NCBI GenBank assembly: GCA_009781115.1
Contig: WQYT01000004.1
Span: forward strand, 1 to 42,858
Length of the DNA stretch: 42,858 nt
Direction of reading: 5' to 3'
Source: Coriobacteriia bacterium
GTDB lineage: Bacteria > Actinomycetota > Coriobacteriia > WRKU01 > WQUG01
Positions within the stretch are counted from its first letter, which is position 1. Each line of letters starts with the position of its first letter. Position numbers and translations under genes: made by a program. The notes below the pieces were generated by a model. That model had not been told where the DNA came from. It did not search any database and was given only the letters and a program-made list of their open reading frames with translations. Positions 30,074-38,237 of the stretch are shown one piece after another.

Positions 30074-31672
30074 ATGGAAAACACGAAACGCATACGGCTT
30101 GCAGGAGTGCTGCTGGTCATCGTCGCGATGATAGCGATGCTGCTTCCAACAACGCTTATGGCAGCCCCGCCGCAAACAGGAGAGCTGATTATCCACAAGT
30201 ATCTGATGGATGACGCCTCTAAGGCAACCTGGCCCGGCACCGGTGAGGCGGCAGACGCCTCGCATTTGCCCTCGGCCACTGACGCCAAGCCTTTAGGTGG
30301 CGTGACCTTTAAGGTCTATTCAGTGACTATCGATTCAGACACAGAAAACGGCCAGGGCGTCTATCCGGCTCCCGGCGCTATTACCATTACCGGCGGTACA
30401 CCTGCTGCCCCTACCCAGATCACCGACTCAAAAGGTACGACCTTTTCAATCACGTCTGCTCCCGGCAGCTTAAGCAGCACTGGTATCATCACTGTACTTA
30501 ACGGTGCCGAAGACGATGCAACCGCTACAACCGGAGACATTGCTCAAGGTATCTACCTGGTTATCGAGCAAGACGCTTCAGCTCTTGGGGTTACGGCTCC
30601 TTCTGCTCCTTTTGTCGTAGCCGTCCCTATGGCAAAAGCTGATGGTACCGGTTGGACCAACCCGGTACACGTCTATCCCAAAAATGAAAAACTGACCATG
30701 ACCAAGACCGCCAGCAAGCCCTCAGTTACGGTAGGAGACGCAGTTGCCTGGACCATTAATGCTGCCGTCCCTTCTGATCTAAGCGATATCGTAAGCTATG
30801 AAGTGAGCGACCAATTAGATAACGCTCTTACCTACGTCAGCGTTACTGAGCCTATAGTTGCACTGAAAGCTGACGGAATATCGACGATCAATGTTCCCTC
30901 ATCAGGCAGCCCTGTGCTTTATACCATCACTGCAGGTACTGCGAGTGTTCCCGTGAAAGTCACTTTTAACACAGATGGTATCGCTTGGCTTAAAACCAAC
31001 AACATTCGTTCAGTCAAAATCGTAATCAATACGCTGGTAAACAATAAGATTATCGACGCGGCTCACCACGACGTCATAGACAATACGGCTAAGGCCACCT
31101 TCACCAACTTAGATGACGTGATTACTGACATCACCAGCAACAAAGAAGAGGTTCACACCGGTACCGTTGAGGTCACCAAGGTTGACTCGATCACGGGTGC
31201 TGCGGTAAATGGCGCCGTCTTTAAGATCGCCAGCTCTTCTGCAAACGCTAAGGCAGGCGACTTCCTGCGCGAAGATGCTTCTGGCAATATTCTTGACGTA
31301 GGCGCCGCCGATTACGGCACAGCTACTGATATCACACTTGATACCGCAAGCGGCAACACAGCTACTTACGAGGGCCTGGCTGATGTGATCAGCAGCAACC
31401 CCGGTATCTATTGGCTTTCTGAGACGAAGGCTCCTGCAGGATACAACATTCTGGTCAATCCCGTGAAGGTTGACTTCAGCAGTGCTACGACGCTTAACCA
31501 CTGGACTGTGGTTGTCACGGTCAAAGACTCCCATGGCTTTACGCTTCCTTTGACCGGCGCTGCTGGCGTGGCTGTCTTTACGATTGTGGGCATTGTGCTG
31601 ATTGGTTCTGCGGTAGCGCTGGTTGCTAACACAAGAAGAAAAAGCAGAACAGCTGGCAGTCAGACTGTTTAA
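30074..31672 (+). CDS. Backbone pilin with YPKN pilin motif, LPLTG anchored
   Basis: A 532-residue precursor. The start is ATG 30074 behind GGAGGAGGAA; an in-frame ATG at 30038 precedes that site. Signal peptide about 1-31 (ending LMAA). N-terminal domain (GELIIHKYL to FVVAVPMA) closes with the pilin motif VYPKNE; Lys203 is the expected cross-linking residue. Two Ig-like isopeptide domains follow: one from LTMTKTASKPSVTVGD, the other Cna_B-like (VEVTKVDSITGAAVNGAVF) with the E-box YWLSETKAPAGYN. The sorting signal is LPLTG (491-495) with a membrane helix and RRK tail. This is the classic major pilin layout. It follows the tip protein by 89 bases and precedes a class C sortase. Confidence 0.93.
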   Translation: MENTKRIRLAGVLLVIVAMIAMLLPTTLMAAPPQTGELIIHKYLMDDASKATWPGTGEAADASHLPSATDAKPLGGVTFKVYSVTIDSDTENGQGVYPAPGAITITGGTPAAPTQITDSKGTTFSITSAPGSLSSTGIITVLNGAEDDATATTGDIAQGIYLVIEQDASALGVTAPSAPFVVAVPMAKADGTGWTNPVHVYPKNEKLTMTKTASKPSVTVGDAVAWTINAAVPSDLSDIVSYEVSDQLDNALTYVSVTEPIVALKADGISTINVPSSGSPVLYTITAGTASVPVKVTFNTDGIAWLKTNNIRSVKIVINTLVNNKIIDAAHHDVIDNTAKATFTNLDDVITDITSNKEEVHTGTVEVTKVDSITGAAVNGAVFKIASSSANAKAGDFLREDASGNILDVGAADYGTATDITLDTASGNTATYEGLADVISSNPGIYWLSETKAPAGYNILVNPVKVDFSSATTLNHWTVVVTVKDSHGFTLPLTGAAGVAVFTIVGIVLIGSAVALVANTRRKSRTAGSQTV

Positions 31673-31680
31673 TCGCACTG

Positions 31681-31923
31681 TTTTAGTTTGTTGATTAGAG
31701 ACATTACCTCTCCGTCTCTTTTCATATTTGCAAAGAGCAGCTACCTCCCCCCTGCTGCTCTTTGCACCCCGTCGCTCATGAACAGAACCGGAGCCATGAA
31801 GCGATGCTTAGTTTGTTGATTAGAGACATTCTCCCTATCGTCTCTATTCATTATTTGGTAAAGGGCAGTTAATCTTCCCCCTAACTGCCCTTTGCCCTTA
31901 GGTATGAAAACAAAATTGGAGCC
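31681..31923 (+). repeat. Tandemly duplicated hairpin leader before sortase gene
   Basis: Two diverged copies of one unit of about 120 bases. Each has TTAGTTTGTTGATTAGAGAC, a short AGAGAC/GTCTCT hairpin (31697-31719; second copy about 31822-31845), a C-rich-loop hairpin (GCAAAGAGCAG/CTGCTCTTTGC at 31730-31765; AAAGGGCAG/CTGCCCTTT in copy 2) and a closing GGAGCCATGAAGCGA. Copy 2 ends in the true sortase start. Copy 1 ends in a decoy ATG at 31796 that stops after 7 codons. This may set pilin-to-sortase ratios by partial termination or processing. Confidence 0.7.
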
Positions 31924-32754
31924 ATGAAGCGACACTCAACCGCGATAAGAACTACTCTGACCTGCCTGCTTGCCTTAGCAGGTATTGCGGTCCTTTCCTA
32001 TCCGTATGTCGCGTCCTATTTGTCAAAACTCCATGCTACCCGTGCTGTCGCAACCTATGCAAAAAACGTGGCGGCCTTAGACCCTAAGGTTGCAGCCACC
32101 CAGCTTAAGCGCGCCCATGACTATAACGACGACTTAGCCGGAAACCCCGTCCATGACCCGTTTATCTATGGCTCCGGTATGGCGCTGGATAAAGATTATC
32201 TCTCCATCCTTAACGTGGATGGCATGATGGGATCTGTCGAGATACCTAAGATCAAAGTGAACTTGCCCATCTATCACGGGACTTCTTCTGACACGCTCAG
32301 CCAGGGGATCGGACATTTGGAAGGGACTTCGCTTCCGGTAGGAGGGCTGCGTACACATGCGGTGCTGACCGGACACACCGGTCTTGCCTATGCCCGCATG
32401 TTTACTGACCTGACGGAGATGAAAGTTGGCGACCAGTTCTATATCCATGTGCTGGGCCAGACTCTTGCGTACCAGGTCGATCAGATAAAAGTGGTCCTGC
32501 CACAGAACACGGCTGACCTCAGTTTGTTCCCTGGCCATGACTATGTGACGCTTCTGACCTGCACGCCGTACGGCATCAATGACCATCGGCTTTTGGTCAG
32601 GGGCACGCGTGTGCCCTATGTGCCTGAAGCAGCAAAACAGGCTGCGCCCCGCAGCGCCTTGAGCTACGAACAAAAGCTTGCCCTGATAACCGGATCAATA
32701 ACCGCGGTTGTCATGCTGCTTGTTGCGCTTATTGTTACTCGCCTGCGGCGGTGA
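31924..32754 (+). CDS. Class C (pilus-polymerising) sortase
   Basis: A 276-residue transpeptidase with an N-terminal membrane anchor (about 9-26) and a C-terminal membrane helix (about 252-272). The catalytic residues are His151 in LTGHTG, Cys213 in TLLTCTPYG and Arg222 in DHRLLVRG. Asp78-Pro-Phe before the core matches the lid motif by which class C enzymes cover their active site. The LPIYHGT strand is as in the first sortase, and the two are clearly related throughout the core. Its substrates are presumably the YPKN backbone pilin and the APFTG tip protein directly upstream. GGAG four bases before the start serves as the ribosome-binding site. Confidence 0.93.
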   Translation: MKRHSTAIRTTLTCLLALAGIAVLSYPYVASYLSKLHATRAVATYAKNVAALDPKVAATQLKRAHDYNDDLAGNPVHDPFIYGSGMALDKDYLSILNVDGMMGSVEIPKIKVNLPIYHGTSSDTLSQGIGHLEGTSLPVGGLRTHAVLTGHTGLAYARMFTDLTEMKVGDQFYIHVLGQTLAYQVDQIKVVLPQNTADLSLFPGHDYVTLLTCTPYGINDHRLLVRGTRVPYVPEAAKQAAPRSALSYEQKLALITGSITAVVMLLVALIVTRLRR

Positions 32755-32936
32755 CGCAAAAAATTGCGGCGCATAAAAAAGTCATTCTGTGGAAAGTGGG
32801 GAAAAGCGGCAAAACCGCAGGGTATGAGCCTGTAGTTCTTCACAGTGTGCCTGCGCTGTTGATCCTGATGTCTGAGCTCTCCGTTATTATAAAAAGCAGG
32901 AGAATAAACCAGCAGGCTAAAGGAACAAAGACAACC

Positions 32937-34403
32937 ATGGCAGAATTACAGACCAGGGGCTATACCCCTGATATTCAAATAAGCAATCTTGGCGCGAGGG
33001 CGAGCGGCGCGGGCGCCGCAGGCGGGCGGATACCGCCCCATGACCTGAATGCGGAGCGCGCGCTGCTTGGCGCGATGCTCCTGTCTTCTGAGATCCAGAA
33101 CGAGGCCCTCACGCAGCTGACGATCGCGGACTTCTACCGGACGGCGCACCAGACGATCTTTGACGCCATGCTGCGTCTGGCTTCGCGCAATGAGAACTTC
33201 GATGCGCTTTCTCTGGCCGATCAACTCAGCAGCATGGGCAAGCTTGAGGCGGTCGGGGGCCGGGACTATCTGGCAGACCTGACCACGAGCGTGCCGACCA
33301 CCGCATTCTGGGAGCGTTACGCAAGCATCGTGCTGCGCCTGTCCACCTACCGGCGTCTGATTGGCGCGGGCACCCGCATCGTCGCTTTGGGCTATGAGAC
33401 GCCGGAGGATGAGACGACGACCATCAGCGACGCCGAAGACACGCTCTTCAAGGTCACGCAGGAACGCCTGACCAACAACTTCACACCGCTGCAGGAGGAG
33501 CTCCCGCGCGCGTTTCACCGTTTTGAGGAGCTCCAGGCGCAGGGGGGTGCGGTGGCCGGCGTCCCGACGGGCTTTACCTGGCTTGATAACATGACAACCG
33601 GTCTGCGCGGCGGCGACCTGATCATCTTGGGCGCGCGCCCGTCGGTAGGAAAGACGGCCTTTGCGCTCAATGTCGCCATTGAGTCTGCGAAGCTCGGTAC
33701 TTCAGTCAGCTTCTTTTCGCTTGAGATGGGCATCGCTGACCTGACGGCGCGTGTGGTCAGCGCCGAGGCGCTCGTTAACAGCTCAAATTTGCGCAGCGGT
33801 CAAATCAAGGATGAGGAATGGGCGGCTATCACTCAGGCAATGTCGCGCCTGTCCGCGCTCGATCTGGCCGTCGATGACTCCCCGTCGCTTAACATTATGG
33901 AGCTGCGCGCTAAGGCTAAGCGCCGGCTTCATGATGTCAAGGGCCACAAGCTCATCATCATCGACTACCTGCAGCTGATGCAGCCCGCCCGGCGCAACAC
34001 AGAAAGCCGTCAGGTCGAGATCAGCGAGATATCGCGCGGCCTGAAGATCCTTGCCAAGGACCTGGACGTGCCCATCATCGCGCTCTCGCAGCTGTCGCGC
34101 GGGATCGAGCAGCGCACCGACCAGCGCCCCATTCTTTCTGACTTGCGCGAGTCAGGCTCGCTTGAGCAGGACGCCGACATCGTGCTCTTCTTAGATCGCA
34201 AGACCAAGACCAAGACCGACGACACGCCAGACGACGGCGCCGACGCGGTACTGTCTGAGGATGACCCCCGCAGCCCGAACCAGAAAGCGACGCTTTTTGT
34301 GGCAAAGCACCGTAATGGTCCAACGGGTACGGTCCGACTCTCCTATGTCAAGCGGTTTACAAAATTTGTGTCGGTTGCGCCTTCCTATCTTGAGGAAGGC
34401 TAA
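32937..34403 (+). CDS. dnaB: Replicative DNA helicase DnaB
   Basis: A 488-residue hexameric helicase that unwinds DNA at the replication fork. The N-terminal primase-interacting domain begins near IPPHDLNAERALLGAMLLSS; the RecA-like C-terminal domain has Walker A GARPSVGKT (232-240), Walker B LIIIDYLQLM and the RDLRESG-type segment as LSDLRESGSLEQDADIVLFL. The start is placed at ATG 32937 with AAAGGAAC upstream; the frame is open from a GTG at 32751 overlapping the sortase stop, but that part does not look like DnaB. In most bacteria dnaB directly follows rplI; here the sigma/pilus/sortase island separates them. No intein is seen. Confidence 0.96.
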   Translation: MAELQTRGYTPDIQISNLGARASGAGAAGGRIPPHDLNAERALLGAMLLSSEIQNEALTQLTIADFYRTAHQTIFDAMLRLASRNENFDALSLADQLSSMGKLEAVGGRDYLADLTTSVPTTAFWERYASIVLRLSTYRRLIGAGTRIVALGYETPEDETTTISDAEDTLFKVTQERLTNNFTPLQEELPRAFHRFEELQAQGGAVAGVPTGFTWLDNMTTGLRGGDLIILGARPSVGKTAFALNVAIESAKLGTSVSFFSLEMGIADLTARVVSAEALVNSSNLRSGQIKDEEWAAITQAMSRLSALDLAVDDSPSLNIMELRAKAKRRLHDVKGHKLIIIDYLQLMQPARRNTESRQVEISEISRGLKILAKDLDVPIIALSQLSRGIEQRTDQRPILSDLRESGSLEQDADIVLFLDRKTKTKTDDTPDDGADAVLSEDDPRSPNQKATLFVAKHRNGPTGTVRLSYVKRFTKFVSVAPSYLEEG

Positions 34404-34496
34404 ACTGGTAGCGTGCGTGGGTGCGCTGGCCCCACGGATGTTGGGGACAAGAGAAGCAACTGACAACTGATAACCCCTGTTTGAAAGGTAAGGTCT

Positions 34497-35786
34497 GTGG
34501 CCGGTTTCATTATTGTAGGCGCCCAGTGGGGCGACGAAGGCAAAGGTAAAATCACCGATATGCTCTGTGGGGACTTCGACTATGTCGTGCGTTTTCAGGG
34601 GGGCAACAACGCCGGGCACACGGTGGTGCACGACGGGCGCACGCTTAAGCTGCACCTGATCCCGAGCGGCATCATGTATCCCGATATCGTGCCGGTCATT
34701 GGCAATGGCTGCGTGATTGATCCCCGGGTGCTCATTGACGAGATGGACGCGCTGGAGGAGCAGGGCGTCAGCTGCGCGCGTCTGCAGATCTCTACCAACA
34801 CGCATATGATCATGCCCTGGCACCGTGACCTGGATGGCGCGAACGAGCACCGCCTGGGCGCCAATGAGATTGGCACGACCCGGCGCGGCATTGGGCCAGC
34901 CTACCAGGACAAGGCCTCGCGCTTGGGGCTGCGCACCCAGGACCTGTTTGACCGGTCGATCTTTCGCGAGAAGGTCGCCACGGCGTTGGAGGAAAACAAC
35001 GACATCCTCGCCAAGGTCTATGGCCTGCCGACCTATACCGTCGATGAGATTGCCGACGAGTATCTGGCTTATGGCCAGCGGCTGAAGGCTCACGTGGCCG
35101 AGGTCAGCCCCCTGCTTAACGACGCGCTTGAGGCTGGCAAGTGGGTGCTGTTCGAGGGCGCGCAGGGCACGCTGCTTGACATCGACCACGGGACCTATCC
35201 GTTTGTGACCAGCAGCAACCCCACGGCAGGCGGGGCCTGCGTGGGCGCCGGCGTTGGCCCGACCCGCATCGACCGGGTGCTGGGCATCGCGAAGGCCTAC
35301 CTGACGCGCGTGGGCTCCGGGCCGTTTCCAACTGAGCTTTTTGACGCCGATGGCGCGCGCTTGATCGAAGCGGGCCACGAGTACGGGACCACGACCGGGC
35401 GCCAGCGCCGCGCGGGCTGGTATGACGCGCCGGTGGTCAGGTATGCCGTGCAGGTCAACGGCCTGACCGATCTGGCCATCACCAAGCTCGACGTGCTGAG
35501 CTGCTGTAAGACCATCAAGGTCTGCGTGGCCTACGAGCACCGGGGCGTGCGCTATACGACCGTGCCCGGCCATCAGAGCGCGTTTCATCATGCGACGCCT
35601 GTGTATGAGGAGCTGGACGGCTGGCAGACCGACATCAGCGGGTGCCGGACTTTTGAGGAGCTGCCGCAGGCGGCGCGCGACTACATCGGCTACCTGGAAG
35701 AGCTGGCCGGCGTACCCGTGTCGATCATCGCGGTCGGCCCGGATCGCGAGCAGACCATCATGCGCGACTGGCCCCGCCGACAGTAA
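34497..35786 (+). CDS. purA: Adenylosuccinate synthetase
   Basis: A 429-residue enzyme that makes adenylosuccinate from IMP, aspartate and GTP, the first committed step to AMP. GAQWGDEGKGKI, QGGNNAGHTVV, GTTRRGIGPAY and the TTTGRQRRAGW segment are all present and unbroken, and the length is normal. The start is GTG 34497 behind AAAGGTAAGG. The gap from dnaB is 93 bases. purD and purE follow, forming a purine group. Confidence 0.97.
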   Translation: MAGFIIVGAQWGDEGKGKITDMLCGDFDYVVRFQGGNNAGHTVVHDGRTLKLHLIPSGIMYPDIVPVIGNGCVIDPRVLIDEMDALEEQGVSCARLQISTNTHMIMPWHRDLDGANEHRLGANEIGTTRRGIGPAYQDKASRLGLRTQDLFDRSIFREKVATALEENNDILAKVYGLPTYTVDEIADEYLAYGQRLKAHVAEVSPLLNDALEAGKWVLFEGAQGTLLDIDHGTYPFVTSSNPTAGGACVGAGVGPTRIDRVLGIAKAYLTRVGSGPFPTELFDADGARLIEAGHEYGTTTGRQRRAGWYDAPVVRYAVQVNGLTDLAITKLDVLSCCKTIKVCVAYEHRGVRYTTVPGHQSAFHHATPVYEELDGWQTDISGCRTFEELPQAARDYIGYLEELAGVPVSIIAVGPDREQTIMRDWPRRQ

Positions 35787-35978
35787 GTGATGGAGGGCAC
35801 TTGAGGTACTGGGTACTGGGTACTGGGCATCAGGCTCGGTCAGGCAAAGGCCCTGTAGGGCGCGACGACCCGGCGCGCCTGGGTACTGGGCAATAAGCTC
35901 GGACTTATGCGCTAGCCCCGCGCCTGTTCCAACAGGCAACAGGTAGTCCGGTAGGAAAGAGAGAGCAAAAGGAACATT
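35787..35978. repeat. Short intergenic repeats before purD (family C copy)
   Basis: GGTACTGGGTACTGGGTACT-type microsatellite units at about 35812-35827 are repeated after a family C copy (35855-35880). Similar GGCAT/GGCAA plus GCTCGG words flank the C copy on both sides, suggesting that it landed in a small duplication. No gene. Confidence 0.6.
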
Positions 35979-37307
35979 ATGGTAACACAAAAAACCCTGA
36001 AACTCACTATCCTCGTGATAGGCAGCGGCGGTCGCGAACACGCGATCGTGCGCGGCCTTGACTACTTTGACGAGGCCGCTCGCCTGTATGTGGCGCCCGG
36101 CAATGGCGGCACCCTGCTTGAGCCGCGCACAGAAAACGTCGCGCTTACGGTCACCGACCACGACGCGGTTGTCGCGTTTTGCCAGGCCCATGACATCGGG
36201 CTGGTGGTCGTAGGGCCGGAGGCGCCGCTGGTCGACGGGCTGGCAGACAGCCTGCGGGCCGCGGGCATCCCGGTCTTTGGACCGGGGGCGGCTAGCGCCC
36301 GTCTGGAGGGCTCGAAGGCCTTTGCCAAGGCTTTCATGCGCCGCCACGACCTGCCGACGGCGGCCTATGAGGAGTTCACAGCAGAGGATGCCGCCGCCGC
36401 TTACGAGTTTATTGAGGCGCGCGCGGGCCGGGTGGTCGTCAAGGCCGACGGCCTGGCGGCGGGCAAGGGCGTAGTGGTGGCGCAAAGCGTCGAGGAGGCC
36501 CGGGCGGCCGCCCGCGCCAGCTTTGAAGGCGCGTTTGGGGCCTCGGGCGCCCGCGTTGTCATCGAGGAGCGGCTGGAGGGCCCCGAGTGTTCATTACTCG
36601 CGCTGGTTGACGGCGCGACGATGCTGGCGCTGCCGCTCTCCCAGGACCACAAGCGCGCCCATGACGGAGACGCCGGGCCCAACACGGGCGGCATGGGGGC
36701 TTACTCTCCCGTGCCGATGATCACGGCGCGCCAGGAAGCGCAGATGACAGAGGTGATGGCGCGCGCGGTCGCGGCGCTGGTCGAAGACGGCATCGACTAT
36801 CACGGCGTGCTGTACGGCGGCTTCATGCTGACCGAGGCCGGGCCGCAGCTGCTTGAGTTCAACGTGCGCTTTGGCGATCCGGAGACCCAGGTCGTCTTGC
36901 CGCGCATCCGGAGCAATCTGGTGCAGCTGATGTATGCGACGGCAACCGGCACGCTGGCCCAGCAACCGGCGCTTGAGATTGATGAGCGCGCCGCCGTTGG
37001 CGTGGTCATTGCCAGCGCGGGCTATCCGGGCTCCGTGCAGACGGGCAAGCCCATCTCCGGCCTGGGTCGCGCGCAGGTCTTGCCGGGCGTCGAGGTCTAT
37101 CACGCGGCGACCACCGTGAGCACCAATGAGGCCGGGGTCGAGCAGGTTGTGACCACAGGCGGCCGGGTCGCCTGCGTCACCGCGCTGGCGGACAGTTTTG
37201 AGGACGCGCGCGAGCACGCCTATGAGGCCGCCCGCCACATTACGTTTGAGGGCAGTTGGTCACGCAGCGACATCGGCCTGCGGGCACTATCACAGAAAGG
37301 TGAGTAA
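35979..37307 (+). CDS. purD: Phosphoribosylamine-glycine ligase
   Basis: A 442-residue ATP-grasp enzyme making glycinamide ribonucleotide in purine synthesis. The N-terminal [12 protein letters not shown] nucleotide fold, [15 protein letters not shown], the [15 protein letters not shown] loop, the [20 protein letters not shown] signature and [12 protein letters not shown] are all present. The start is ATG 35979 behind AAAAGGAAC. Its TAA is one base before the purE start, so the two are tightly coupled. Confidence 0.97.
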   Translation: MVTQKTLKLTILVIGSGGREHAIVRGLDYFDEAARLYVAPGNGGTLLEPRTENVALTVTDHDAVVAFCQAHDIGLVVVGPEAPLVDGLADSLRAAGIPVFGPGAASARLEGSKAFAKAFMRRHDLPTAAYEEFTAEDAAAAYEFIEARAGRVVVKADGLAAGKGVVVAQSVEEARAAARASFEGAFGASGARVVIEERLEGPECSLLALVDGATMLALPLSQDHKRAHDGDAGPNTGGMGAYSPVPMITARQEAQMTEVMARAVAALVEDGIDYHGVLYGGFMLTEAGPQLLEFNVRFGDPETQVVLPRIRSNLVQLMYATATGTLAQQPALEIDERAAVGVVIASAGYPGSVQTGKPISGLGRAQVLPGVEVYHAATTVSTNEAGVEQVVTTGGRVACVTALADSFEDAREHAYEAARHITFEGSWSRSDIGLRALSQKGE

Positions 37308-37308
37308 C

Positions 37309-37770
37309 ATGACAGATTCAACGCCCCTGGTAGGAGTCATTTTGGGGTCCGCTTCAGATCGCGCAGTGATGGACGCTTGTGTTGAGCAGCTCGATGAGCT
37401 GGGCATCCCCTGCGAGATGATCATTGCCAGCGCGCACCGCATGCCGGACAAAGTGCACGAGTGGGCGTCCGGCGCGGCAGACCGTGGCCTGAAAGTCATC
37501 ATTGCGGCAGCCGGCAAGGCGGCCCACTTAGGCGGCGTGGTCGCGGCCTATACGCCGCTGCCGGTCATCACGGTGCCCATGAAGACGAGCGACTTGGGCG
37601 GCCTGGACTCCCTGCTGTCCATGGTGCAGATGCCCACCGGCGTACCGGTGGCCTGCGTGGCCATCAACGGAGCGAAGAACGCCGCGATCCTGGCCTGCCA
37701 GATACTCGGCAGCTCCCTGCCGGAGTATCGCGAGAGGGTAGTAGCCTACAAACAGGCCCAGGCGGGCTAA
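37309..37770 (+). CDS. purE: N5-carboxyaminoimidazole ribonucleotide mutase (PurE class I)
   Basis: A 153-residue enzyme that moves the carboxyl group of N5-CAIR to give CAIR. GVILGSASDRAVMDAC, the ASAHRMPDKVHEW segment with the catalytic His, AAAGKAAHLGGVVAAYT and the MPTGVPVACVAINGAKNA region are clear. The start is ATG 37309 with AAAGGTGAG upstream. PurK, the usual partner that makes N5-CAIR, is not in this window. Confidence 0.96.
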   Translation: MTDSTPLVGVILGSASDRAVMDACVEQLDELGIPCEMIIASAHRMPDKVHEWASGAADRGLKVIIAAAGKAAHLGGVVAAYTPLPVITVPMKTSDLGGLDSLLSMVQMPTGVPVACVAINGAKNAAILACQILGSSLPEYRERVVAYKQAQAG

Positions 37771-37773
37771 AAC

Positions 37774-38092
37774 GCGCTGGGCGCCCGCTGGGGTCGTTGT
37801 CGCAAAACTCACGGGCGGTAAGCCCGCTTCGTTTCGCGACGCCTACCCAGCCAGCACCGATCGCGTTTTAGCAGCGCGATTGTTGCGCTGGGCGCCCGCT
37901 GGGGTCGTTGTCGCAAAACTCACGGGCGGTAGCCCGCTTCGTTTCGCGACGCCTACCCAGCCAGCACCGATCGCGCTTTAGCAGCGCGATTGTTGCGCTG
38001 GGCGCCCGCTGGGGTCGTTGTCGCAAAACTCACGGGCGGTAAGCCCGCTTCGTTTCGCGACGCCTACCCAGCCAGCACCGATCGCGTTTTTA
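37774..38092. repeat. Three tandem copies of a ~110-bp palindromic repeat
   Basis: Units start at 37774, 37885 and 37995 (periods 111 and 110; copy 2 lacks one A). They are nearly identical. Each contains an imperfect hairpin (GTCGCAAAACTCACGGGC opposite GCCCGCTTCGTTTCGCGAC) and, at each junction, a GATCGCG/GCGCGAT dyad. No open frame is supported. The array directly follows purE, and a GTCATTGCG repeat follows it. Confidence 0.92.
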
Positions 38093-38095
38093 CCC

Positions 38096-38134
38096 GTCAT
38101 TGCGAGGGAGGCCGCAGGCCGACCGCGGCAATCC
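38096..38134. repeat. GTCATTGCG-type REP sequence (family D-like)
   Basis: It runs from GTCATTGCGAGG to GGCAATCC with GGCCGCAGGCC in the middle. GTCATTGCGAG...GCAATCC repeats are widespread in bacterial intergenic regions. The related element inside the TsaD domain begins with the same GTCATTGCG. Confidence 0.65.
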
Positions 38135-38237
38135 GCCAGTTTCGCGCGCCTCGCGCGCGTTTTGCGTGCTCGTGCTCATGTGTCCGTTTCGTGGCGCGGG
38201 AGCGACGCTGCGCCCCTTAACAGGTAGAATTGAACCT

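Noticed and set aside
34191-36485. A 764-codon minus-strand frame across dnaB, purA and purD
   Set aside because: It is antisense to three well-conserved genes. Its length only reflects GC-rich third positions; no domain or ribosome-binding site.
37774-38092. CRISPR array
   Set aside because: The three units are about 110 bp, contiguous and nearly identical throughout, without variable spacers. No cas genes.
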